DNA of 64,000 bases, from positions 558,001 through 622,000 of the forward strand of contig JALMLS010000064.1 in NCBI GenBank assembly GCA_038496445.1. Direction: 5' to 3'. Positions 19,879 through 31,918 of this stretch are shown piece by piece; position 1 is the first letter of the stretch, and each line of letters starts with the position of its first letter. The stretch is from Trichosphaerium sp. ATCC 40318 (taxonomy: Eukaryota; Discosea; Flabellinia; Trichosidae). The translations under genes and the position numbers were made by a program. Below the pieces are notes generated by a model. It searched no databases. It was not told the DNA's origin and worked only from the letters and a program-made list of their open reading frames with translations.

Positions 19879-22451
19879 TCAAATTACAAAGTCGTTAACG
19901 TCCAAGTCTGACCACATATCATCTCCAAAAGGAAGTGGTAAAGAGGAATTACCATCAACCTGGTCAAAATCTATGTCATGCTCAACACAACTTTGTTGTG
20001 AATCTGGTGAACGCTCTTCTATTCGAGGTGAATATTGTCGTGGAGTTTCTGCTTTATCAAGCACACCAGATTGTAATGTGAGTAATTCCTTTGTGCCAGT
20101 ACCCGTCATTGATTCACGAATACTTGATAAAAGTGTAAGAACTAACTCAGAATCGTTTATAGCGCACATTTCTCCAAGTGTTGTTGGATAATTTTGACGA
20201 ATGTCAGCAATAATATTTTCAAATTGTGTTGTGTTCAATCCAGCATCCGTTGCTCGGTCATATATATGTCTAAATAGTAAAATTGGCATGAATTAATAGT
20301 ATTATTCTAACGTACGATACGTAAATGTAGTGACTATTCCACATCGCTGCAGTAGAAAGCATGCCATTAAACGCCTTTAAAATTTTTTAATAAATAATTA
20401 TACAAAATGTGTTGCTGTACGTACCTCTGAAAATAGCTTATTGTCACTGTTTTTTATAGCTACAGTACAACAAATAGTTAAAATACAAACAGATATTTGT
20501 ATATAAAGGCTACTAGATCGACTTTTGTAGTCCCTCCAAGCGCTCCATGCAATCTAGTAAACGACAAAATAAATAAACAAAGAAATTATAACATTTGTTA
20601 TTACTTGTAATGCCATATTATCAGCGGATATAGATAAGGTTACCAAAGCCCTCGCAGCTTTTATCATTGTAGATAATATAAATCTAGTCAATGGAGTAGT
20701 ATTTGAAAGCTCAGTTTTAAGCACTTCAACTGCCAAGTCCAATTGACTCATACATATCTTATACTGAGCTGGCGTCTGTATATGTTACTTCGTGATACAA
20801 TTACGTAAAAAGCGTACCAAGTTAACCACAGAAGCTTTCTCTTTCCCCCAGATACAAGCATACCATGGCATGTCTCCAAGAGACACGAAAACCTTTTTTT
20901 TAATTAACTTGAAAAACTGTCAGTTTTTTTTTTTCGTTGTACCACACCAATCATCGCCCACAACTTTTGTAATGTCTCCACTTCTTCTACACGTTCTATA
21001 TTTCTTCTTTCAAGAGTGCACGCAGTCAGATTCTCTATCACAATGTTGTACGCTTTAACTAATGCTTCTCTAAAGTTATATTTAATTTTTTTATCAAAAA
21101 AGTAATAAAAAACCTTCGTTTGACACTAACCTATTGGGTGGGAATACCAATTCATTTTGAAACTTGTAACTACGTATCAAGCTATCAACTCGCCACATAT
21201 CAGGTGAACACTTGAGTTTTTTATCTTGTGATACACGTTTAGCCATGCCTAGTCAATTGTTAAAGTATATACTAAAAATTTGTTAGTACTTGTTGCTATC
21301 TCCATGTAATAGCGACCAGTTGTGCCATCACCGAACGCTCTTTCGTATATCCCAATATTATATGTACCACCTATAGTTGACAATTAGTATTTGTAATTTA
21401 AGAGGAGGTGAGCCGTACAGGTTACAGCAATACTCTTTGTATCGAATAAATTTCTGACTATTTGTCTTGCCATGTTAACAAATGCATCAGCATGCTCTTT
21501 ACTTCCACTCATACGAGCCCCACATGCTAAACAACCCAAAATTTCTAACATAGAAGGGTCCACCATCCACGCTAAACAGTACTGTAAGACGATAAACTCA
21601 TCAATAAAACCAAGAAGGAGCAATATAAATAACATTTTGTGTGGCTTTTGCGTACTTTCATTAGTTTTCAAGTTATCTAATACGCGAACTGGTGTCCAGT
21701 TAGTAGATATGAAGCTCTAATAAATTTCAGTAAGACCGAAAAACGAAAATCACGTGTCACGCTATTAACGTGATGCACGAAGGTAAACTATGATCACGTG
21801 ATTAACGTAACAAACGTGACAAACGTGATACTCGTAAAAAAAAATTAACGGGATAAACCAAAATACTAACCCGCCACGGGCGAACAGTTTCCCTGTATAA
21901 TACCAAATAGCTAGCAATGGAAGATGATAAACCAAAATGACACGAAAGAGTCCATAAATCAGTCTAAAAAATAACATTAAAAAAAATCAGATAAAATTCG
22001 CGTTTACATGTACATCACGTGGTTGGAACGCGAAAAAAAAAATTGCTAAAAGAAAAATACAAAAAAAGTGGGGAAGAGTTTTCCCCTGTCAGTAAAAAGC
22101 AAAATTGTACTCCTTGCGCGCGAACCTTTGCTTGTGTAGCATTCTCATAAAGACGTTTCCATCTAGCCACTTCTTTCTTTTGCCTTTCAAGTTCTTGCGT
22201 TACTTCTTGTAACTCAGCTTTGGTATTTTCCCTCTGACCTTGGATTAACGTAAGTAAAGTTAAAACGAAGGAGAAACGGAAATGATACCTTTTGTAGGTC
22301 CTCTTTTTTTTGGTTCAGAGTAGTAGCAAGTCATTTTACGATTCCTACAACGACCACAGGGGGTTTCGCCATCACATTTAACATGTTTAATACGGCATAA
22401 CTCACAAGCTCTCTTTGTAGCCCCTATCCGCCTCTTCTTGCGTTGTCTCAT
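19879..22451 (-). CDS. Zn2Cys6 (fungal-type) transcription factor with MHR-like middle domain
   Basis: Exon 1 (from 22451) encodes a GAL4-type binuclear zinc cluster: RACELCRIKHVKCDGETPC, then GRCRNRKMTCYY, with all six cysteines in standard spacing. The next exon (about 22250-22110) is a heptad-rich coiled coil (AELQEVTQELERQKKEVARW) suited to dimerisation. Exons at about 21960-21140 match the fungal transcription factor middle homology region: ILGCLACGARMSGSKEHADA, MARQIVRNLFDTKSIAV and YERAFGDG/TTGMAKRV. Later exons (21050-20290) are helical and less clear. The last exon (20289-19879) is acidic and ends in WSDLDVNDFVI, a likely activation domain. The product should bind CGG-type half-sites in the nucleus. 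This family is mostly fungal but is known in dictyostelids. Some mid-gene exons are uncertain. Confidence 0.75.
21793..21802. promoter_or_regulatory. Palindrome ATCACGTGAT within Zn2Cys6 gene
   Basis: A perfect palindrome lies in non-coding sequence between exons of the transcription factor gene. A cluster of related CACGTG and AACGTGA elements fills 21750-21830. Confidence 0.35.
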
Positions 22452-23276
22452 TTAAATCTACTGTAATATTCCTCAAGGAGTGACTTTTCTACTTGCTATC
22501 GTAAAACATACGCATTTGATGTTTTCGTGACTTAAACTCCTGTTTTTCTTTAGAGCTGTGTCTTTATTCCGTCAGTATTATATTGTTGGTTTTAGATAAG
22601 AGTTAGGACTTACTATCCTAATATAATCAAGTGATATACTTTTCGGTCTCCAAATGTCGTTTGTAAACATCACTCTCGGTGTACTGGCGCTAGCCACTCC
22701 GCTAAAGGTTGAAAAAAATCACGTGGGTTAAAAAATCTCGAAGTGTTTTTTAACTCACTTCCAACGTGGAATTTTCGTAGAATCATGGTTGTGGGCATGC
22801 ACGCAAGCGAAAAAAACTAGAAACGACAAGTACCGCTGTCATTATCCATATTTGTGGTTTTGCGAAGATAACGCAGAAGGGTAAGCTTCGAGCTAACGAC
22901 GTGCATTAGCATTGTTGCAAGCAGTGTTCAACTTTAAATTGGTTGAGAAACTAAGTCTCTGTTGTATCTAAAGGAGCGCGAACTGTGCTGTCTGTTGTTC
23001 GAATAAACGCAAGTGTTTCTTTCTGTCAAACTCGGCTTACAGATTAGCTTTGGGTTTTCTCTACACTTCGAGAAATTAGGCGGCATTCTATTTCTTCAAA
23101 ATCCGTTCAATTGGTAAGCCTTTTGTACAACATTTTTACATAAAACAGCGCATTTTATAGTCAACTGTAGCTCTAATCAATTTCGTGAATGCAAACTTTA
23201 TTTAAAACTCGACATCAACAACATATGTAGAAAAGTTCTGAACTTTTTTGGAGAAGCTTCTTTTTTCCAGTCAAAA
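22452..23276. promoter_or_regulatory. Divergent intergenic region between Zn2Cys6 and F-box/LRR genes
   Basis: These 825 bases lie between two divergent starts and should contain both promoters. CACGTG occurs at about 22720. I see no coding frame with splice signals and no RNA gene. Confidence 0.4.
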
Positions 23277-25695
23277 ATGAGCAACGTTCACATGGGCAAC
23301 GCAATACGTTCAAAAAAACGACAAAAGAGGACTAATTTGTTTACAACTGTTGCTGTTGAAATACTAGACCTTCTACTAACTGATCTCGATGTATCTTCGC
23401 TTGCATCGTACGTTTTTTTGTATTTTTAAAATTATCTATTCAACTAACCTTTAAACAGCTGTTGTTGCGTCTCAAAGCTCTTTTACAGCATAGCCAAGCG
23501 TATCTTACTTAAAAACAAATGTGAGGTCCGTTAACGTCTCTAACAGACATTGAGACTCTTACCAAACGCCTATAGATAACACCTGACATTATAAAAGAGT
23601 GTGTAGAGTCATGGAGGAACGAAGGAACGGACACTCGTTACAAAGAGAGCGAAAAAGCTCCTCATTTCAAAGCATTGTTCTTCCACAACAAGCTTACCAT
23701 CAGCCAGTATTCCAACTTAGATCACTTGCTTGCTAGGACAGACTTTCAAGTACAGATAAAACCACGTGTTCAGTTTAACCAATACCACGTGTCCAGGTTT
23801 TTGGTGCAAGAATGTGTAATGGCGTTGACAAATTAACTGATTGGTTAAAACAAATGCCACTTACGCACCTTCACATCGCATCTTTTTATCAAAATATGTT
23901 TGGATCTTCTGGAGATATTAGTACGTATTACAGCAGCCATTTTCAGACCTTGACTTGTCTCTAGATTTAACAGAGTTGTTCGAAATGATTGCAAGTAAAA
24001 ACACACTTAGAGAACTTTTTCTTGGTGTGAGCAATCCTTGCATCTTTTCACACCAATACCTATCCGATGAGTTCGATGTTATAGCTGAACCTTCTCTTAT
24101 TGTTCGACCTGACGTAATGCAAGACCTTATACCCTTGATTCAGAACCACAAAGCGCGCCGTTTTGCACTTGGTGTAGTGTTAAACAACCCGAAAGGATCA
24201 GAGCTTGTTAGAATTATTGAAGTGCGTGCCTCTGTTTCTTAATCTTTACTAATGTTACACGTAAGGCTTGCTTATCTAATAGAACTACGCCTCTGAGAGA
24301 GTTTCACCTTCAAGTTGATACTCGCATAGATGGCGTAGTTGTAAACAGAACCGAATGTGGAAAAAAAGGTGTTCCATGTAATATCCAAAATCCTTTTATA
24401 TCCTTGGGTGACATTACCCAACTCACCGTTCTTCGGGTATTTTCCAAATCTCCCCAATGCATTTCTGCATTTGTTACAGTATTAGATGCTCTATCAGAAA
24501 AGCTATCACTTGTGGATCTCGGTCTATGGATAGACGCCAAGGAAACAAAATTCTCAATGGAAAACTTTGAAAAAATTGAATCAGCTGTCAACAAAATGAA
24601 CTTCTTAGAGCGTTTGAGCTTTGTACGCATCAACTTTCGCTTGGCTTTTTTAAACTAACTATGCGAAGGAATTCTCTAGAATAGACCAATTCGATAACAA
24701 TCCTCTCGCAACTATGACTATGTTCCTTAAACCAAAGCACTTAACTCATTTACGCATTAAGTCAGAGCGACCTTTACAGTTTTCAACGGATATTCCTACC
24801 TTGCGATACCTAAACTTAGAATGCTCTAGTTCTATATCCGGGTTAGAACACTTTGCTGGGCTGGAAAAATTGCACTTGGACTGCGATAAACTAAGTCAAT
24901 TCCCTCAACAAGCTGCTCTTGCCTTCAGGAATCTGAGGCAAGTGTTTCGTTATCTTTGTGTAGCACTTCAACTTAACATCAAACTTGTAGGCAGTTATAT
25001 ATTAAAGCTCCACTGACATCAATTCCTCCTGAGCTATTCGGAATTAACTCACCTTTGGAGAAGCTTACTCTTTCTCGTTGTAAATGCGCAAGGTACCCAA
25101 AAAACCAAAAGTCAAACAAAATTGCTGATTGTTAATCTTTACTGCATAGCGTACCTGATTCCCTGTGGGCGCTTAAACACTTGAAGGCTCTTAATATTGG
25201 CGAAAACCAGTTTAGATTAAGAGATCTACCACCCACGTGCTTCAAAAACTTTACAGAAATTGAAGACCTCAGTGAGTTAAAAACAACTATATTTCTTGGT
25301 TTTTTTTCTTATGGTAAGTAGACCTCGACCGCTGTGGCATTAAAACTATACCTTGCCTTTCATATATGGTAAAATTGGAGTGCTTATCAATCAGGAGTCA
25401 ATACTGTCGTTTCTCTGAAGAGTACCCAGATGACTTTGCCCCTCTGGCCAACCTGAAGGTACTCGATGTTGTTGATACTTCAGTAAGCAAAATACCGCCA
25501 TCTTTGGTAAAGTGTAGAAATTTGGAACAACTCCTCATCAGTTCCACTGGTATTTATAAACTCACCAAAGAGTTTATTGCTACATTATTGAAGCTACGAA
25601 AGTTGGAATACTTGAGATGGGACAGAGCAGGCGCAAGGTTCAATATGGTTAATTTTACAGGTGATGATTTGAGTAGGTTACTACGAGAATACTGA
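23277..25695 (+). CDS. Spliced F-box/leucine-rich-repeat protein
   Basis: The ATG at 23277 starts MSNVHMGNAIRSKKRQKR, a basic stretch that may be a nuclear signal. An F-box follows across the first two introns (VAVEILDLLLTDLDVSSLAS, then CCCVSKLFYSIAKRIL). Later exons hold irregular LRRs, including PLTHLHIASFYQ-type units near 23860, KHLTHLRIKSERPLQF, LRYLNLECSSSISGLEHF, EKLHLDCDKLSQFP, LKVLDVVDTSVSKIPPSL and KLEYLRWDRAG. At least eight exons are needed. Stop codon TGA is at 25693-25695. The role is probably substrate choice for an SCF ubiquitin ligase. It resembles the spliced gene at 18098-19668 in layout, and the two may be paralogues that flank the Zn2Cys6 factor. Confidence 0.72.
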
Positions 25696-25775
25696 ACTCG
25701 TTTGCCCATCTAATAAAACCTATTTTCCTACTTCCCATGCGATAGCTAATTAATAACATTGTCACTGATTGCTGT

Positions 25776-25785
25776 ATCACGTGAT
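25776..25785. promoter_or_regulatory. Palindrome ATCACGTGAT
   Basis: A perfect 10-bp palindrome lies in the spacer downstream of the F-box/LRR gene and just beyond the LRR remnant. Confidence 0.35.
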
Positions 25786-25871
25786 CATGTTACACTGAAT
25801 GAAAACACGTACCAATAAAATCGAAACGTTTTTATTTTTGGTACACCTTTTTGCTTACAAAGCTTTTAACT

Positions 25872-26190
25872 TTATCCCAGTACCTTAACCTGGGCTTGTA
25901 TCAGTTGCAATCGACCTTGTTGTGTTATACTTGTTCCTGACAGTCTGACATAATGCGAATCCATAAGATACTTTACGCTCTTATCAGTCACTCCTACACA
26001 GTTGTGTATGCTTATTAAGTGAACACCTCTAAGAGAGATAACACCCTCATCTGTTATACCTTCACAATTGTTAAGCTCTATATCAAATATACCTTTGAGT
26101 GTTTAATTCCTTCAATGTTTTCTCGGCTGATACAATGCTTCTCTTTAAAGCACTAGAGCGTCGCTATGGTACATCGATCTATAGGAACAG
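25872..26190 (-). pseudogene. Frameshifted remnant of the intronless GVHTI LRR family
   Basis: On the minus strand, a frame ending at TAA (25872-25874) reads TLKGIFDIELNNCEGITDEG, then VISLRGVHLISIHNCVGVTD, which are two to three units of the repeat seen at 10549 and 50948. Immediately upstream the repeat continues in another frame (ENIEGIK before TLKG), so one base has been lost at about 26103. Further upstream the similarity fades and an in-frame stop occurs. No F-box part survives. It is a decayed third copy of the family. The opposite-strand short frame at 26099 is a shadow. Confidence 0.65.
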
Positions 26191-26299
26191 ACAAACAAGA
26201 AACAGACGTCATTGTAATATAAGAACTGAGATTGTTTTTATTTTTATTATTTACATCTTTTACTTACATGTTTATTTACACTGTTACTTTCTTAGTTCA

Positions 26300-27015
26300 C
26301 TACAGCAGCCCGCATAATTGTTTGTGTTTTTTTCTCTTTTTTTTCTCGCCTGCAGGATGAATTACAGTACGTATGGCTTCATCAAATACTTCTTTCAAAC
26401 CTTCTTGTGTAATTGAGGAACATTCCATGTATTTTTGAGCGCCAATATTGTCTGCCATTTCAACACCTTGCTCATGTGAAATTGGAGCTTGTTTCTTTGC
26501 AGCAAGCCTAGTCAAAGCTCTTTGGTCATTCCGTAGATCCTTTTTGGTACCAACCAAAATTTTAGGGGCATATGGACAATGATGCGATATCTCTGGAAAC
26601 CACTAAACATGATTTATGAGAAACACAAAGCTCAAACTAGTTGTACCTTTTCTCTAACGTTCAGAAATGACGAAGGAGCAATAATAGAAAAACAAACGAT
26701 AAATACATCAGTTGATGTGTATGATAGAGGACGTAATCTATCATACTCCTCCTGTCCTGCTGTATCCCATAACCCAATACTAATTGGTTTACCGTCTACT
26801 AGTGTGTTCGCACTGTAATTATCAAAAACCTGTAAGAAGTCAGTCTTTTTTTTAGTTGAGAATGTTGATGAAGCCATTCGATGAATTGCTATTTATTTTA
26901 TTATTCTTACTGTGGGTACGTAGTCTCCTGGAATAGAATTTGTCGTGTATGAGATTAGCATGCTTGTTTTACCGACGGCACCATCTCCAACTGTAACTGC
27001 TTTAATCTGATGCAT
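26300..27015 (-). CDS. Rac/Cdc42-like Rho-family GTPase
   Basis: Three exons (27015-26911, 26829-26647 and 26602-26300) join in phase into 196 residues ending in TAG. All G motifs are present: [12 protein letters not shown] (P-loop), VPTVFDNYSA (switch I), [17 protein letters not shown] (switch II), VGTKKDL (base recognition) and ECSSITQEG (G5). The C-terminus is a polybasic run followed by CGLL, a CaaX box with terminal Leu that predicts geranylgeranylation and plasma-membrane targeting. Sequence and length fit Rac more than RhoA. The protein would switch actin regulators, including PAK-type kinases. The family call is firm. Confidence 0.93.
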
Positions 27016-27324
27016 GTGGAATATACCGGAATGTATGTTGTATGTAGGTAGAACTTGTTAAATGAAGATTTAGATTTCGTTTAGGCTGACTTAATTATAT
27101 GTTTTCACCTAAAAAACCGTGATGTGTCGTGTATAACTTATGTGAATGGACTCAGGGTTTATGGCTTGTAGCACACCATGTAATACCAATACGCTCGCTG
27201 ATATTTATAGCTTGGATTTATATTGCGTGATTAATAACGAAGATCACGTTTTTGAACACATATTCACGTGGCTGGCACTTAGTGAGCAAGATCTTAAGTT
27301 TTGGGAAAGAGGCAACCACGTGCT

Positions 27325-27670
27325 ATGATTATCAAAGTGGACCAATTGGCAGTGTCGGGCGTTATTAATTATACTTCTGTTGTTCCTCCCGATTTCGTGA
27401 GAATTAGTGGAAAGCTCATATTGTCTCATATCGCGCGTTACTCAGCTGCTGTACATGGGTAGAAACTCAAAGTATTTTACAAGTTTTAAATACCACGCAA
27501 AAGGTTACGCGCCTTGCTTACAGAATACTGATCTTATGCTGATTATTCAACTACTTCGTCACTACAACGCAAAGGAAAGCCTTAATAATGCCCAGTTTTA
27601 CTACGAGGAGATGGTGAAAAACGCGAAAATTAGAGAAGTTTCACTCCTAGTGCAGTTGAGACAAAATTAA
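27325..27670 (+). CDS. Small hypothetical protein, possibly OB-fold
   Basis: The ATG at 27325 opens MIIKVDQLAVSGVINYTSVV, PPDFVRISGKLILSHI and so on. A 25-nt intron (27459-27483, GTAGAA...TACAAG) would join it in phase to a second exon ending at TAA 27670, for about 106 residues. The beta-rich start followed by a helical end recalls small OB-fold proteins such as TEN1, but no signature residue confirms this. The intron would be unusually short. The gene lies in the 310-base gap upstream of Rac and 28 bases before the start of the secreted protein gene, so space for a promoter is tight. Confidence 0.4.
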
Positions 27671-27698
27671 CAAACACACCAGCTGCTTTGGACTGATA

Positions 27699-29024
27699 AT
27701 GGTAGAAATTACTACAATATTAATGCTAAACCTTGTAATCTTCGCAAATATCCCAATAAGTGTGTTCTGTCAACGTTTCATCGTAGACCCCTTCACAGAC
27801 CCCGCAACAGCCAATACCGCAACGCCTGTAGTTCAAGAAAGCCTCTCAACCGTTTTTGGCGGAGGAAGGACACTCACCGCACAAACCAATAGCAATCCAG
27901 ATTCAGCCCCAGACCCTATCACGTGCACGATAGAAAATGGCAAACTTGTATTATCCGCCACACCAAACGCTGTAGGACGATGTATTGTACGCTACGAAGA
28001 CCCTATATTAGGCAATAACGGTCCTTCCACGGAAACATCGCAACTTGAAGCAGGGAGTACGCATTTTCTTTTGCATTTTCTTGCCTGTTTAATGTTAATT
28101 AGATTGCTATCTATATCGCATCACCTCATCTCAAATGGCTGGTCCTGTTGATATAGAGGTAACAGTTGCATTTGGTAATATTGCCGACAGATCCACTGCT
28201 CCTCTTGACGTACTCGGAGACAATACTGAGACGGTGCTGTGTTTGAGGTTGCAGATAGACGAGTTTAATCGAATTGATACAAGGCTTATCTACACAGGGA
28301 TAGACGCAGCTGTGGATATTACTCTAGAGCCTACTTGCTGGAGTCCACAAACACTCTGTACTCATGAGTTTTTTGATTCGTCTGGCGCAGCTATTCCCAG
28401 CACTGAAGGTGTTAGAAGTGGTACCTTACAACTCCAACTTTTTCTGAAATAGCATCCTACCTTAACAAGGTCTGTAGGTGAACTCGTTCATGTGGTCTTG
28501 ACATGTACAGATATACCACATTTCGCAAGGAGAGACTACGATATTAATTTTGAAATACCTTTGGAAGTTGGGACAGTTGTGCCGTCTTCATTAATGTGTT
28601 CAAGGGTAATTTGGTCTGTTTTCTCGAATTTAATATTACTAACACTCTTTTAGAGTATTCCTAGAAGTACTGCAAATGGATTACAAACAAGAGTGGAGAG
28701 TTTGAGAGATGGTGGTGTAAGTCAAGTTTGCGAATTTGACTTTACAACAAGATTAAAGTAAGAAAACAAAGTAACTCCTTTTATTGACTTTGGTAACTTT
28801 TAGCGGCGTTATTATCCCTCTGTCGGCAGACATCTTATTACCAGGTTTGCCAAGGTATACTACACACTCTGGAAATGCACCCCTGTAAGTATACTTGTTT
28901 TAGTACTTTAGCTTACATATATGTCCACAGAGGCTTATGTGAGTCACCACAACCCATGATGTTCAACGGTTGTTTTCCCAGTAATATCGATTCTGAACTA
29001 CGTAGAATGCTCCTACGTTCCTAA
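27699..29024 (+). CDS. Secreted beta-sandwich-like protein of unknown function
   Basis: The ATG at 27699 is followed by a clear signal peptide (hydrophobic LNLVIFANIPISVFC, cleavage near Cys/Gln). The mature part starts VDPFTDPATANT and has STVFGGGRTLTAQ, a pattern I associate with extracellular beta-sandwich proteins carrying a GGxR turn. Exons run 27699-28056, 28103-about 28452, then about 28450-28600, 28652-28758, 28803-28885 and 28931-29024. Cysteines are spread through the protein and probably pair. The second exon meets an in-frame TAG at 28450. Either a 43-nt intron with a GTTAGA donor removes it or it is a nonsense mutation. I do not know the function; the signal peptide is the firmest observation. 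Confidence 0.55.
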
Positions 29025-29234
29025 CAAAAATGTACTTTGCAATAAAATGAATAACCAAGTGCGTATCAAATTAGCTTGTACAGAAATCTTACACTAGCAT
29101 TGAGAAAATACTGATTGCAGTAGATCTAGGCACGTGCTTTCTGACTTAAAGTAAAAACAGTAGTGCTTGCCGGCAATTAGTTTGAACACAATAACTTTAT
29201 TCTACTCTATGTACAAGCAACCGTATCTTGTTGT

Positions 29235-31918
29235 TTATTTATCTTTTCTACCTTCAAAAGCAGTAGTAGAACCACTAGTGCCATGAGATGGAGCATGACG
29301 TGATCTTACAGTATCATTAGAGGCTTCATTTTTTCTAGGATTTCCAAACGTTTCGATGGATAGATTTACATCACTTGGTGTAAAGTACATATTACTGTTT
29401 CCTTTCGACAATGTGCTATAAAAAAAGTTAAGTCAGACTTGCAAAGACATCATTGTTTTACACCTACCTCAAAGAATCGAGCTTTCTTAGAGTATTCCAC
29501 ATTTGTAATTTAGTCTCCATATCTATACCCTCAAGTCCATCAAGGTAGTTCTTAATTTGATCTGCTTCAGCTTCACCTGTAAAACAAGCAGTTAATATGA
29601 ATTCCTTTTTTTGTCTATTAATAACAACATACCTTCCATTGTAGCTTCTGCGACATGGTGAGAGTGACGTATTTTTAGAAGTTCTCCATGTAATTTCTCT
29701 TGTTCGATATCTCCTTTCATTGTATAAAGTTTGACTTCGTTCTCTGACTGAACTTGTTGTAATCTGTTCAGTCTATCGGTTGTTTCTACAAATAAGTAAG
29801 CTCAGGAAGTTATTCCAAACACGTGCCTTTTATAATCGCTTGAAGTGTCCTCTCAGTTTCTTGGTCTTTACAATGGTAAGATAGTACTTCTACGGAATGA
29901 ACGATACACCCACGGTCACGATAAAAAGAGTCATCGCTACAGCAAATTGTTAGCCTTTTTTTCAGAAAAAAACTACAAGCTCTTTCTTACGTTTCTAGGA
30001 CGTATTGTTTGATGAGTTGATTGAACTCTTGCATGAACTTTTCCAGTGTAACACGCGATACGCGCTCTATAACAATAGATCTAGCATGTTGGCAAATATC
30101 TCCCCTATATAAAGCTTAGTATAAGATCAGCGCTTTTGAAGACTTACTTTGGATCTTGAGTGAACTCAATCATCGTTTTGACGTCAGTAACTTGCCAGAA
30201 GAATGTCAATTCAAGGATCTAAATAATGTGTTGGTGCGGGCACAATAATATTATATTGCTGTATCGTACAAGTTCTACATTATCGCATGTCCTACACATG
30301 AACTGGTAGTTAAGATAGCGAGGTCTTCTATCTATTTTCCAAACTTGGTTTTTTCTGCTTTTTGTTATACCCCCACTTGTACTTGACCACTGCAATTTAA
30401 CAAGCTTGACGATAATCAAGTTAGTGCATAATCATAGTGTTTAATAAATCATTACCTCGCAGTAAGGTGGTAAGAAGAAAGCACGTTCATACTCATCTTC
30501 TAGCATTTGATGAGTGAGTTCGTCAGAATCTTGGAACTCTTGAAATTGAATAAGTTTTTCCTATTACGCTCGGGTTAGATCAAAACGTCTTTCTAGTAAG
30601 ATGACTTTACCTTTTGCGACTTCGCTGTTTGTGGAGAAACCTTCTTTCTAGGTTGTTTCTGAGGCATTGGTTTTCCACCTAAAACAGCACTTTAACATCT
30701 AAAAGGTTTTGACTAACTTACCATGTTTAAAGTGGAAGCAACCATCCTTGTCTTTAATAATTATAGTCTCATGATCTTCTAACAATATCTTCTTTCTTAC
30801 TTCTTCTACTTCTTCATGAGCAGCAGGTATGTATAATTGCTGCGTTGTTTCCAATCTCAATTGACCAGTATGTGTATTTCTGACCAATACAGCGGTATGC
30901 TAAATAATTCCTTTAGAAATACACGTGACGCTCATTGTAATCTCACCTCATCAATATTGATTGCAGATTTCACACCTTGGTTTGATCCCGCGTCCAGAAT
31001 TTTCTCCATAGGATCAAGATATATCAAGTCTACGCAAAATTTAGTAACATTCAAGTGGAGTTCACTTGTTAAGTGCTTAGCTTACTTTGTCCTTTCTCGA
31101 CTCGAACTTTTCCTGTTTGTTTATTCATAATTCTGATGTACTCAAAGTGCTTTAACGGTATAGCTTCAAGAGTCTCTTCGACTCTGTCATAGGGACCTAG
31201 TTCTTGTTTAAAAAGCGCATAGTTTTTACGAGTTTACACACCTGGTACGAATAGTGTAGGTCCTATGATTTGCCTTACTTGCCCCGTCTTTTCATGTGAA
31301 ACAATCAAATACGCTGTAGGACCAAGTTGTATGGCATTTTTCTTGCCGTGATCGACCATCCTCTCTTTAGTGTCTAAAAGAGCAAAAAAAGTCAAAATCT
31401 CATTTCAGTAACATCACGTGATGGATATAACAACCTACGAAAAAAATCTGTAGTCATGGCGCACCTAGGAAGTATAGTCTTGGACCCCTGACAACTTGTA
31501 TTGCTCCACTACACTATAAGTCAAACCAGGGTTTTTTTTTAACTGAACAAAGGCCATTTTTAACGCACGTTAAGCTGTCTACTGTTTTAACATATTCAGT
31601 CTCTGACAGAGTAATACCTTGCTGATGCTGTTTGCTGATACAACACCCAACACAAAAAGCTAAAAAATACGTTGTCAACTCCGGAACAGAACCAAAAAAC
31701 TGTTGAAGAAAAAAACGGTTAGTAAACTCACTCTTAGGCCCTTGGATTACACGTTTCTAATTTAGCAAAAATTAGAAAAATTACGTTAATATTGTATAAT
31801 TAGCGTACAGGACCACACCCAGATAGTATAATTTGCTCTCCTTCATCGACGTGTCTGATAGCTGGCAAACTTTGAACATAAACGTCAAAACAACAGTACA
31901 CCGAAAATACAAACGCAT
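29235..31918 (-). CDS. Major-vault-like / SPFH-domain protein
   Basis: About twelve minus-strand exons. The N-terminal half repeats the vault-type beta unit: EGEQIILSGCGP/KRVIQGPKS, ITLSETEYVKTVDSLT/GAIQVVRGPRLYFL, AIQLGPTAYLIV/KTGQVRQIIGPTLFVP, and EYIRIMNKQTGKVRVEKGQ then NTHTGQLRLETTQQLYIP. The C-terminal half is SPFH/shoulder-like: LTFFWQVTDVKTMIEFTQDP, HARSIVIERVSRVTLEKFMQ, then a coiled coil (VQSENEVKLYTMKGDIEQEK). Major vault protein builds the barrel of the vault ribonucleoprotein in the cytosol, using such repeats and the shoulder domain. This protein, about 650 residues, is shorter than true MVP, so it may be a vault-like relative. Start at 31918 (MRLYFR) is inferred from phase; TAA is at 29235-29237. 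Confidence 0.68.
31413..31422. promoter_or_regulatory. Palindrome ATCACGTGAT in an intron
   Basis: A perfect palindrome lies inside an intron of the vault-like gene, between the exons ending YFL and beginning DTKERM. Confidence 0.3.

Noticed and set aside
28450-28452. Reassigned TAG codon (alternative genetic code)
   Set aside because: The Rac gene ends CGLL-TAG at its CaaX box and RabGAP and PRUNE also end in TAG, so TAG is a normal stop here.
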